DNA of 35,674 nt from Acholeplasmataceae bacterium (lineage in GTDB: Bacteria; Bacillota_I; Bacilli_A; Acholeplasmatales; Acholeplasmataceae), in contig JAGYLU010000017.1 of assembly GCA_018400755.1 (NCBI GenBank), forward strand, positions 1-35,674, given 5' to 3'. The translations under genes and the position numbers were made by a program. The notes beneath the pieces are model-generated. The model ran no database searches. It was not told the origin of the DNA and saw only the letters and a list, made by a program, of their open reading frames with translations. Position 1 is the first letter of the stretch. The number at the start of each line of letters is the position of its first letter. Positions 7,639 to 15,483 of this stretch are shown piece after piece.

Positions 7639-8667
7639 TCATGCTTTTAAATGGTTGAGTTGGTCTAGAGTTTCGTTATGTTTGATGTCGAACCCATATT
7701 TCGCTTTGTTTTTAAGATTATTTTGGATAACCAAAGCGGTCAAGTGAAGTTGGAGATGATGTTTTTGTTTCGTGTTCATCGTTTTCGACATTGTTTTGAA
7801 ACTCGCATTGTTAAAATAGCCTTGTGTCATCAGTATCTCCTCAAATTGCCTCTTCAAAGATGCACTGATTTTGAGCGTCTTTAAAGATTCAAATGTTGTG
7901 AACGTACGGTCACACATGGTATATATATACCCCTTCTCTATACAGTATTGTTTCATTGCCTCATACTTCAGAATATATTCGAAATAACTCATCATTCTCG
8001 TTTGTTTGACTTCAATGATGGCGATTCGATCATCATGTGTGAGCATGACGATGTCAGGAAAATACAATCGTTTTTTCTTCGTATTTCTTGTATATGGAAT
8101 TGAGAACGACTGTCCCCTCATATGTTTGTAGAACATCTTTTTGGATAGTTTTTTTAAGATGCTAACCTCTTCTAAGCTATCACAATGAAACAGATATCCG
8201 TCATTGGTCATAATCGACTGAACTGGTTCCGCTTTCTTATGAGTGCCATTCCAGTCACATAATGAGAGCAATTCTGTCTCATTAAACGCTTTGGCGTTAT
8301 CACGGTTTTCAAAGATCCTATCAAGTTCATGTCGGATCTGACTGATGGTTTGATTGACGTGAAGATCGGAACCTTGACGAATCAATTGCCCTTGAACGAC
8401 CAGATATTCAATCACTGCTGTAACCTCATCTGTGGTGATGTTTTTCATCGCACCGCATATATCGTCGTGCTTCAAAAACAACCTTTTGTAGAAAGGGCTA
8501 CTTTCGCTCCCCTTGATAAAAGATGTAATGGTCTTGGGACGAGGGCGAATGGCTATCACCAAAGCATCGTTGATGGTAGATACCGCCTTGATGATAAGTT
8601 TCTCAATCGATTTTTGGTTGCGTTCATCCTTGGATGAACTGGTGCTGGGTTTTGTTTGTATTGGCAT
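7639..8667 (-). CDS. RQC-like winged helix fused to a PD-(D/E)XK nuclease-like domain
   Basis: A 342-residue protein with no helicase motifs. Residues ~45-100 resemble the RQC winged helix of RecQ helicases: S-F-I-K-G-S-E-S-S, then an acidic helix, then V-I-E-Y-L-V-V-Q-G-Q-L. Residues ~160-260 look like a restriction-endonuclease fold: a Glu-bearing helix (S-L-E-E-V-S-I-L-K-K-L, ~164-174), Pro-Asp at 204-205 (Y-F-P-D-I-V), and E-V-K at 219-221 (A-I-I-E-V-K-Q), the classic PD...(D/E)xK signature. The C-terminal ~90 residues are basic and helical. AAGGAG lies seven bases before the ATG at 8667; an in-frame ATG at 8682 overlaps that ribosome site and is unlikely. It lies downstream of the ADP-ribosylglycohydrolase with a 118-base gap. 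It probably binds and cuts or processes DNA; both domain calls are from motifs only. Confidence 0.72.
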   Translation of the reverse strand: MPIQTKPSTSSSKDERNQKSIEKLIIKAVSTINDALVIAIRPRPKTITSFIKGSESSPFYKRLFLKHDDICGAMKNITTDEVTAVIEYLVVQGQLIRQGSDLHVNQTISQIRHELDRIFENRDNAKAFNETELLSLCDWNGTHKKAEPVQSIMTNDGYLFHCDSLEEVSILKKLSKKMFYKHMRGQSFSIPYTRNTKKKRLYFPDIVMLTHDDRIAIIEVKQTRMMSYFEYILKYEAMKQYCIEKGYIYTMCDRTFTTFESLKTLKISASLKRQFEEILMTQGYFNNASFKTMSKTMNTKQKHHLQLHLTALVIQNNLKNKAKYGFDIKHNETLDQLNHLKA

Positions 8668-8785
8668 ACTGATCTCCTTCATGATTAGACTTGTGTTGGC
8701 AATTTTATTGGGACGATGTATGCCCGACTATGATTGTGCATTCACACGTTTGAACTTGGTATAACCTTGACATCCTTGGCGTTGA

Positions 8786-9628
8786 TTATCGCTTTCTATG
8801 AAAAATGAGTGGTCTGTCCTTCATGTTGTCCGCTTCTCTCTTTTGCGGATACAACTCTTGAAACCCCCGCAACAATCCTATGAGTTCCTCTTTGACCAGG
8901 TGCTCATCCACCATGTCCATCAAAGACTTCGGCACCCCATAATACTCAGCTGCGATACTGCCAGCGATCGCCGCCAAGGTGTCTGCATCCCCACCAAGAC
9001 TCACAGCGTTTCTGATGGCATCCTCAAAATCCGTTGATTCGAGAAAGCTGATGATGGCTTGTGGCACGGTATATTTCGCATCTTCTGTGAATCGATATCG
9101 TGGACGAATCTCATCGAGATTCGTGTACATGTTGTAGTACGTGCTCATCGCCTTTCTGATTTCAATCTTGGAATGTCCTTTCTTGGCCATGAACACAGCC
9201 TCTGCTGTCGCTCTGGCCGCTTTCATCCCCTCAGGATGATTATGGGTCACAGCGGTGACGGCATCAGCACACAGATAAACATCCTCAATGGTATCATAAG
9301 CGATGCCACATGCGGACACTCTCATCGCCGCACCATTTCCATAACTGCCATAAGGCTTCGGATCATCACTCTTAAGCCATTCCTTGAACATCCCGCCATA
9401 TCCTGAAGGATATCTCTGACCAATATCAAGCATGTATGCCTGGGCTTTGCGAGATAGAAGCTCAAAGTCGTTCTTGGCCTCCATGACCGCTTTTCCGATG
9501 GCCATCGTCATCAAGGTATCATCTGTGACATGATTTCGCATCGGGTCAATCAGGTCAAAATCTTTGGTCTTAATGGGATTGAATTCATAGATTGAACCGA
9601 TGATATCTCCTAGTATCGCTCCGATCAT
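8786..9628 (-). CDS. ADP-ribosylglycohydrolase (DraG/ARH family)
   Basis: A 280-residue cytoplasmic protein of the family that removes ADP-ribose from modified proteins or nucleic acids using two Mg ions. The metal-binding motifs are all visible: G-D-I-I-G-S-x-Y-E at the N-terminus (7-15), T-D-D-T (35-38), G-N-G-A-A-M-R (97-103), T-H-N-H-P-E-G (128-134) and G-G-D-A-D-T (212-217) followed by I-A-G-S. Its ATG overlaps the stop of the upstream leucine-rich repeat gene (ATGA at 9625-9628), so translation is coupled. A frameshifted macrodomain gene stands at the head of the same run. The context suggests a unit that reverses ADP-ribosylation; the target cannot be read from the sequence. Confidence 0.95.
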   Translation of the reverse strand: MIGAILGDIIGSIYEFNPIKTKDFDLIDPMRNHVTDDTLMTMAIGKAVMEAKNDFELLSRKAQAYMLDIGQRYPSGYGGMFKEWLKSDDPKPYGSYGNGAAMRVSACGIAYDTIEDVYLCADAVTAVTHNHPEGMKAARATAEAVFMAKKGHSKIEIRKAMSTYYNMYTNLDEIRPRYRFTEDAKYTVPQAIISFLESTDFEDAIRNAVSLGGDADTLAAIAGSIAAEYYGVPKSLMDMVDEHLVKEELIGLLRGFQELYPQKREADNMKDRPLIFHRKR

Positions 9629-10620
9629 TGGCTAAGCCTCCTATTTGTCGTTGTTGTTTGTGTGTCACTGTAAGATACGCGTCTGATCTTGAATCGTCCG
9701 GTGTGCTCAACCACCGATGTGATGTGATCAAGATGGCTAGGGACCATTAGGTGCCCGATCATGACATACCTGGATCTGAATGCGAGTTTGTCAATCGACT
9801 CAAGTGTCTCTGGAAGTGTGAGTGTTTTTGTTCGAAGATTAGAAAACGCATACCTTTCGATATGTTTGCACGCTGACCCTTCTTCGAACGCCAGTTCCTG
9901 AATCATGGCATGGCTGAATGCGAAGCCCAATATCCGCTTTGTCTCTTTTGGAATCACATACCTTTGGGTCTCTTTCTTCAATGGGTATCTGATCAGTGTC
10001 TTCATGTCTTTTGTGAACAACACGCCGTCAACCGCGACAAAGTTTTGATTGTCTTGATCGACAGAAATGTGACGCAGTTTGTCGAACATCGAGAAAAATC
10101 CATAATCACTCCCGTGGAAGCCCTCTTCATGAAACCTCGTTGAGATCTTGGAAACGTTTTTTGGAATGACAACTTCCTGAACGTCTTCGAAAGGTGCGTT
10201 CGCCTCATAGAGTAGCTTTTTGAGTGATGATTTGAACGTCAGGGTTGTCTCAGGTTTGTAAGACTCCAAAAACATGACGATGCTCGTGAAATCCTTGTTG
10301 TAGACAATATCTTGATCGACTGCAAGATAAGTACTGTCGCACGGGATTGTGAAATCCCGGAAACACATCCTCAACGTATCAAGGTGAAACATGGTCGCGT
10401 ACGGTTCGAAGTGTCTGGGCAAATGGATGATCGGACGATGGATGTCTGTTTTCTCGTCTTCATTCTCTCGTTCATTATGCCGGTTCAGCTGTTCATAGAA
10501 AAACGTCTCGGAAAACCCCGCGACTGGATACCCCAAATGTGACTCTGGCACTGTGATCTCATCAGCACTCATGTCAAGGGTCAATATCCACGCTCTTTCC
10601 TCATCAATTTCAAATATCAT
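9625..10620 (-). CDS. Cytosolic BspA-type leucine-rich repeat protein (LRR_5)
   Basis: A 331-residue protein with repeats of the BspA/LRR_5 kind. The clearest are in the second half: V-V-I-P-K-N-V-S-K-I, then D-G-V-L-F-T-K-D-M-K-T-L-I-R-Y-P, Y-V-I-P-K-E-T-K-R-I-L-G-F-A-F, K-H-I-E-R-Y-A-F and L-T-L-P-E-T-L-E-S-I-D. Most bacterial LRR_5 proteins are secreted, but this one has no signal peptide or membrane segment, so it should be cytoplasmic. GGGAGGAAATC just before the ATG at 10620 fixes the start; a longer reading from 10641 would place the ribosome site inside the coding region. A small hairpin (GACACC/GGTGTC, 10637-10654) lies upstream of the site. Its stop overlaps the start of the ADP-ribosylglycohydrolase. 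The coupling suggests a recognition or scaffold role for that enzyme (inference). Confidence 0.87.
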   Translation of the reverse strand: MIFEIDEERAWILTLDMSADEITVPESHLGYPVAGFSETFFYEQLNRHNERENEDEKTDIHRPIIHLPRHFEPYATMFHLDTLRMCFRDFTIPCDSTYLAVDQDIVYNKDFTSIVMFLESYKPETTLTFKSSLKKLLYEANAPFEDVQEVVIPKNVSKISTRFHEEGFHGSDYGFFSMFDKLRHISVDQDNQNFVAVDGVLFTKDMKTLIRYPLKKETQRYVIPKETKRILGFAFSHAMIQELAFEEGSACKHIERYAFSNLRTKTLTLPETLESIDKLAFRSRYVMIGHLMVPSHLDHITSVVEHTGRFKIRRVSYSDTQTTTTNRRLSQ

Positions 10621-10692
10621 GATTTCCTCCCTTTCAGACACCGATCTGGGTGTCGTATGTCATCATGATACTAAAATCCATGTCCGATCGGG

Positions 10693-11650
10693 TCAACTGG
10701 AAAGGGACTTCTCACTTCCACCCAACCATTTGTTGCAGTAATCGTATAATGCGAGGTTGATCTCATAGATGTCATAGACCTTGGTTTCGATGAAAAACCT
10801 CACAATCATATCCGCCTTGTCACTAGAAGACAAGACAAATCCGGCGGATGCCAGCAAATCCTCCGTTTCATCCAAACTCAGCCTCATCGCCACACATAGG
10901 GCAAGGATGGTGTCTTTTTTTGGTTTGTACGTGTCACTTGACCTGATCTTTGAGAAGTGTTGTTTCGTCAGGTTCGCATCCTTATAGACCATCACTTCAT
11001 CGAGCCGCTTATCTCTGATCAACTTGAAAAGCTTCTCCTGAAAGGAGACATCGACGCTATCAACCATATCTTCCAGGGTTCGTTTCTTGGCTTTCTGAGG
11101 CGTCTTGAACGGGTCTTTATCAGGATAGTAATGATGCCCCAGATACTCTTTGACATCATGGATCCTTGCTTTGGAGATGGCATAGGATATGTCATCGTAG
11201 ACCACCAGATAAATATCCATCTCTGATGTCTGAAGAAAGATTTTGAACGCGCTGATGGCGATTTCGAAGGCTTGTTCCTTGGGAAAACGAAACGTTCCTG
11301 ATGAAATGAGCGGGAAAGCGATGGTTCGAACAGATTGCTTTTTTAGCAAGTTCAAGGACATTCATGTATGTGTTGAAAAGCGCTTGTGCCTCTCCTTGTT
11401 TGCCATCTGAATACGTTGGTCCAACGGTATGGATCACATATTCAGATGGCAAACCATACCCTTTTGTGATGATGGCTTGTGATGTCTCGAGCACCCCGTA
11501 TCGCTTTCGCTCATCCATCATCTTTGGACCAGCAATCTCGTGCAGATATCTGTCGGTGGCATATCCCATGATCGGTCGTCTCCTAGTTGAATTGACAATC
11601 ACATCAACATGCATCTTCGCCAAATCGTTTCTTATGATGGTAAAAGGCAT
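10693..11650 (-). pseudogene. Macrodomain protein with C-terminal HTH-like domain, single-base frameshift
   Basis: Two overlapping frames together make a ~318-residue protein. The first (start 11650, AAGGAG upstream) gives an N-terminal macrodomain: T-I-I-R-N-D-L, V-D-V-I-V-N-S-T, L-H-E-I-A-G-P, G-Y-G-L-P-S-E-Y-V-I-H-T-V-G-P. The second resumes with S-V-R-T-I-A-F-P-L-I-S-S-G-T-F and adds a helical C-terminal domain (F-S-K-I-R-S, L-A-L-C-V-A-M-R-L, E-D-L-L-A-S-A-G) like that of several Firmicutes macrodomain proteins. The switch falls in a run of six A residues (minus strand; plus 11339-11344). Removing one A restores A-K-K-Q-S-V-R. Macrodomains bind or hydrolyse ADP-ribose. The usual Gly-Gly-Gly loop is replaced here by a sequence around G-Y-A-T-D. 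It heads the run with the LRR protein and ADP-ribosylglycohydrolase. It may be a true pseudogene, a slippage-switched gene or a sequence error. Confidence 0.85.
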
Positions 11651-12171
11651 TCATATTCTCCTTCATAAAAAGTGTGTGATGGTTCCATTGTACGTTATTT
11701 GGTCTTCTATGAAAACCATCATGCCACATTTGGACTCAAGATCGTTATGATCACTGTTTGGCATGGCCACTTGGATTGAAACACAATAGACATATGAGCG
11801 CTCTTTTAAGATAGTGACATATGACGCTTCGTAAACCCTGAAGATAGAAAAACAAAAAACCCTGATATGACATCAACACATACGAGTCATGTGTTGTCTC
11901 AATCGAGGGATGATCACGTCATCAATGAAGGATGTTGATTTCTGGTTCAAATCCTGTCACATCCATCACCGATCAAACTGTTCCATACATCTTGAACCCA
12001 TACAGCCTTAGCATCTTAAGGTTTATATGGTTCAAGTGTTTGTTGAGTCAAATACTTAATCCCGAATCTTGATCATATGCAACTCCTGGCATGAACACGA
12101 TTCAAGTGCTGTCGTATTAGGTCACATGATATTTTCGATTCAATTGTTCAAGGACGGGGCTTGACACGTGC
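11651..12171. other. Non-coding stretch holding a tRNA 3'-end-like sequence
   Basis: No gene is supported. At 11944-11965 (plus strand) lies GGTTCAAATCCTGTCACATC followed by CA. This looks like the T-loop, the 3' side of the T-stem, a seven-base acceptor 3' strand and a discriminator A of a tRNA. The matching 5' acceptor strand, D-arm and T-stem 5' side are not found upstream, so it is not an intact tRNA. It may be chance or a leftover attachment-site copy. Confidence 0.4.
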
Positions 12172-12720
12172 TCATACGTCCTTTTTTGATGCTTCACGCA
12201 TGGTCTTCAGTGCCTGACCCCATGCCTCAACCTGTTTGAACATCATGTTCAGGTTCTCGAGATGGATATCAGATGGTTTGAAAACTGACCAGTTCTCAAA
12301 GTCTGTGAACATCGAAAACGCGGTATGCGCGCGAACATCTGCGATTCGTAGTTCTCCAAGGATCCCTCTCAGATGTTCGGCGGCACGTGCGCCGCCCAAG
12401 GAACCATAGCTGACAATGCCTGCAACCTTGTCTGCCCATTCGTCCCGTAAGGTATCCAAAGCGTTCTTGAGCGCGGCCGGAATGCTATGGTTGTATTCAC
12501 CGGTGACGAAAATGAATCCGTCAAGACCAGCGATTTTTTCTCTGAATGTCTCGATTCCCGGAGCCTCTTTTGTCCCTAAAAACGGAAGATCATATGCCTT
12601 GATGTCAACGACTTCAAGGCCTAATGATGTGTTTTCGCCATGCTTGAATACCCAGTCTGCAACTTGTGGTGATACCCGACCTTCTCTGGTCGTTCCAATG
12701 ATGATACCGATTTTAAGCAT
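12172..12720 (-). CDS. NADPH-dependent FMN reductase family protein
   Basis: A 182-residue flavoprotein of the NAD(P)H-dependent FMN reductase/azoreductase (YhdA-like) family, which reduces flavins or quinone and azo compounds. The N-terminal I-I-I-G-T-T-R-E-G-R (residues ~5-14) binds the FMN phosphate. G-E-Y-N-H-S-I-P-A-A-L-K-N-A-L-D (~77-92) and S-Y-G-S-L-G-G-A-R-A-A-E-H-L-R (~106-120) are the other diagnostic stretches. Start 12720 is preferred over an upstream in-frame ATG at 12765 because AGAGGAA precedes it by about six bases and the family begins there. It stands alone on the minus strand near the mhqO/mhqD-like remnants, consistent with a local quinone/electrophile-stress role (inference). 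Confidence 0.93.
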   Translation of the reverse strand: MLKIGIIIGTTREGRVSPQVADWVFKHGENTSLGLEVVDIKAYDLPFLGTKEAPGIETFREKIAGLDGFIFVTGEYNHSIPAALKNALDTLRDEWADKVAGIVSYGSLGGARAAEHLRGILGELRIADVRAHTAFSMFTDFENWSVFKPSDIHLENLNMMFKQVEAWGQALKTMREASKKDV

Positions 12721-12844
12721 CTTGTGTTCCTCTTTTCTTTGTGTGTTGAACAAATTGGCTATCATATGTTTCCCTTACCATAGTTGAAAATGGACAACAA
12801 TACTAACGTGACATATTATTCAATCAAATGATCGCTTTCAGAGT

Positions 12845-13027
12845 TTAAAACCTGAATGGATCATCATTCAAAAGAACGTGTTTCAAACCGATTGTCTTAA
12901 TGCCATACTCATCTGTTCTGACATCAATGTTATCTCTTACAATCATGAGTTTCCTAAATGAATCATCAACATTCAGAAAAGGTCTGATTTCATATTTTAC
13001 CTTGTCGGCACTTGAACTTTCATGCAT
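12845..13027 (-). pseudogene. 3' fragment of a DUF4143/AAA-type ATPase gene
   Basis: Only ~60 codons remain. They read E-I-R-P-F-L-x-V-D-D-S-F-R-K-L-M-I-V-R-D-N-I, then D-E-Y-G-I-K-T-I-G-L and L-L-N-D-D near the end. This matches the extreme C-terminus of the ~400-residue ATP-binding DUF4143 proteins common in Firmicutes and Bacteroides (R-P-F-x-x-I-x-D-S-F-K-K-I-V-V, G-x-x-x-I-G-L-x-x-F-L-L). The frame is closed by TAA 15 bases before the only ATG, there is no ribosome site, and nothing of the ATPase domain is visible upstream. It is a decayed remnant. Confidence 0.65.
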
Positions 13028-13424
13028 GCTTTTGCAGATTTATTCAATATAATTTGTAGCATAATACCCTATCTATATCAATAGGTATTTCGACATATCC
13101 AATCATGTTATTGAACATTTTTGCAAGAACTTGTAATAATATTCAATTCTTTAGTGCAGAACATTCATTAAACCGAGATTGATATTTGTTAAATTACATC
13201 AATGATCCTTTTTACACAATGATTAAGCACGTCATCATCCGGACCATCAAATCCTCTTAGTTCCTTTTGCTTGAAATGAACCTAGGCACATTTAACCCTG
13301 TTTTAAGGTGTCAGCTGATTCTACTCGTGTTTTTGAATGGCTTTGTTAAGCGGTTTTTAAAACAAATGTGATCCTTTTACCGGGCGATGATTGGTTGACG
13401 TTCTAGTCGATTGTTACAATCATG
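13028..13424. other. AT-rich non-coding stretch
   Basis: This stretch is noticeably richer in A and T than its neighbours and has stops in all frames. It lies upstream of the DUF4143 fragment and may hold the unrecognisable rest of that gene. I see no promoter, RNA or repeat I can support. Confidence 0.5.
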
Positions 13425-14022
13425 TCATTCGTTGATCTGATGAACCCACAACCGGATGGCGTTTATTTCGCTTTGGATCAGCTGGTGTCCGGTCTCATTC
13501 TGAAGATGAGTGACTTTGATGTTCCCGTGCTCAAGAAGCGTTACCAGTGCGTCACTCTGACCTCTCGGAACCACCTGATCCCTTGTTCCCGAACTGACGA
13601 AGGCTTGTGTCTTTTGATGTCTGATGGGCATCCGTTCAAGAGGGATCATCGGACGAAGCAATATGGCCGCTTTGAACAGATCCGGATAAAACATCATGAG
13701 GGAGACGGCGATGTTCGCCCCATTGGAGTACCCAATAACAATGAGTCCCTCCGGATCAAGGTCTTCACGGCAAACGACATCAATGATGAAATCATGGAGT
13801 TTGTGGGTCTCCTCAATCAGATTGTTCTCATCAAAGACGCCCGGCGCGATGCGTCTGAAGAACCGGTTCATGCCATGTTCATTGACGTTCCCGAATTGAA
13901 AGCATATTGGCATCAGGATCGATCATGGTTCCGATTGGAATCAGATCGGATTCATCACCACCGGTCCCATGCAACAACACCAATGTGTGCTTCGCTTTCT
14001 TGTTTCTTAGGATATGGATCAT
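13425..14022 (-). pseudogene. MhqD-like carboxylesterase/hydrolase with a frameshift
   Basis: Two frames join into a ~199-residue alpha/beta hydrolase of the phospholipase/carboxylesterase family. The first frame gives L-V-L-L-H-G-T-G-G-D-E-S-D-L (oxyanion loop) to M-L-S-I-R. The second gives G-N-V-N-E-H-G-M-N-R-F-F-R-R, the nucleophile elbow I-G-Y-S-N-G-A-N (Ser in G-Y-S-N-G), the acid region S-S-G-T-R-D-Q-V-V and the final E-T-G-H (catalytic His). All catalytic residues survive. The break is at 13890-13892, where CCC on the plus strand would have to be CCCC to keep S-I-R-G-N-V in frame. ATG at 14022 begins the conserved domain, though no good ribosome site precedes it. The gene overlaps the end of the MhqO-like gene, as in the Bacillus subtilis mhqNOD operon for methylhydroquinone resistance. 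Confidence 0.85.
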
Positions 14023-14029
14023 GGTCTTG

Positions 14030-15020
14030 TCATCCAAAATATTCTTTTTTGATTGGTTTGTCACTGCGTGTGGTATCAATCGGTCGGATCAGTCTTTCGA
14101 TCTCCACGCGGTGTGATCTGAACCTTGGCGGCAGTGCAAGCGTTTCTCCAAGAGTCTCATAATCTTCCTCATCATCGATGAATCCCGGACCATCGGTCGC
14201 GAATTCAAAGAGAAGTCCCGGATAAAGTCTGGTGTAGAGTGACTTGAAATAGAACCGGTCGATCAGTCCCGAATGCCGGTGTCGCCCCTGGTTGAGCCGT
14301 TTGATCCAAGCGTTGATGTCTTCCGTGTCATCGACACGGAAAGCGACGTGATGGATCGATCCATATCCTTGGCTTCCCCGTCTCAAGCCCTTGGTGACCT
14401 CGATGATGATGGCTGCTCCGTTTCCGCCTTCGCCGGTCTCAAATAGGATCAGATTGTCATCCTGGTCTTTGATACCAAACGTCAGTTTATGTGTCAGAAC
14501 ATCTTCGATCAGGTCATGATCATCAACTCTGAACCAGATAGGTCCTAGTCCGGTGATGGCATACTCATCAGGCACCGGACCATGCTTCCAGGGTGTCCCT
14601 GATGCCACACCTGACACGTTCTGATCTGATATCAGGAAGTATTCCTGACCATCGAAATCCTCAAAAAACAAGATCTTCCTGTCAAACAGGCGAGATGGTT
14701 TGGCATGAGTGACATCATAATGGTCAAAACGCATCATGAAGTAATCAATCGCTTGATCATCTGGGACCCTGAAACCTGTCTTCGCGATCTCATTTGTGCC
14801 TTTGGATGCCTTGAGGGTCCCTGGAAAATCAAAGAATGTCATATCTGTCCCCGGACTTCCGATGTCGTCTGCGAAAAAGAGATGATAGGTCTGGATGTCA
14901 TCTTGGTTGATGGTCTTCTTGACGAGTGCCTAAGTCCAAGAACAGATGTGAAGAAGTCATAGATTTTTTCAGCGCTAGACGTGATCGCTGTCACGATGGA
15001 ATACCTTTGAGTGGTTTCAT
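14030..15020 (-). pseudogene. MhqO-like ring-cleaving (VOC/glyoxalase) dioxygenase with N-terminal frameshifts
   Basis: A VOC-superfamily protein like MhqO, a putative dioxygenase acting on hydroquinones and catechols. From 14842 down the frame is intact for 270 residues: M-T-F-F-D-F-P-G, then G-S-I-H-H-V-A-F-R-V (metal ligand His in the second half), L-Y-P-G-L-L-F-E-F-A-T-D-G-P-G-F. The true start is the ATG at 15020, behind AAGGAGG; 993 bases would be expected and 991 are present. Two single-base losses, near 14995 and near 14926, break the N-terminal part. By switching frames one reads M-K-P-L-K-G-I, then T-A-I-T-S-S-A-E-K-I-Y-D-F-F, then V-K-K-T-I-N-Q-D-D-I-Q-T-Y-H-L-F-F-A-D-D. The first break also destroys the usual G-I-H-H metal site. 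It lies directly upstream of the MhqD-like gene. As written, the product is inactive. Confidence 0.87.
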
Positions 15021-15359
15021 GGCCTCGCCTCCTTGCACATCAATTCTACACAATAGCGAGGGTATTGTCACTTCATTTGCTTCGAATTCGAAATGTTTTC
15101 GAGGCATCTTCTTTCATTTATAGAATCTGTGAATCGTCTGTTTGTCTCGTTTGAGACTTCGAAGAAATGCTTTTGATAAAGGCATATATCGTGTCTTATG
15201 CGTCATCAATTGTCACGGTTGACTCATTACCCTGAACCTTGATCACAAACTCACTGGTCATGAGAACAACGGTGGCGGACCTACCTGTCAAACACTTTGA
15301 TGGCGTCTGTTTTGATTCCTGCATCAACGACGTATGACAAACCCGAGAATGCGTTACCG
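15021..15359. other. Divergent intergenic region
   Basis: This separates the minus-strand mhqO-like gene from the plus-strand RCC1 lipoprotein. No gene is supported. The promoter of the lipoprotein gene at 15360-15388 is listed separately; I could not identify a convincing minus-strand promoter. Confidence 0.5.
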
Positions 15360-15388
15360 TTGAGGTTCACCAATACATCATATATAAT
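15360..15388 (+). promoter_or_regulatory. Sigma-A-type promoter of the RCC1 lipoprotein gene
   Basis: TTGAGG (15360-15365), a 17-base spacer and a perfect TATAAT (15383-15388) lie about 95 bases before the start codon at 15484, giving a leader of ~90 bases with a GGGAGG ribosome site at its end. Confidence 0.65.
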
Positions 15389-15483
15389 GGCAACAACCCC
15401 ATAACAGGACATCTAGGTCATTTATATAGGTTATAAGTGACAGCTTCAAAACCAGAAGTATCAAAAAGGGAGGATATTGCGAT

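Noticed and set aside
11339-11344. Programmed -1 ribosomal frameshift in the macrodomain gene
   Set aside because: The move needed is +1 (or -2) at this A6 run, which does not fit the usual -1 slippery heptamer; mutation, slippage switching or sequence error is more likely.
13422-14162. 246-residue plus-strand ORF opposite the mhqO/mhqD-like genes
   Set aside because: The minus strand carries recognisable hydrolase and dioxygenase motifs over the same bases; the plus-strand product resembles nothing and lacks a ribosome site.
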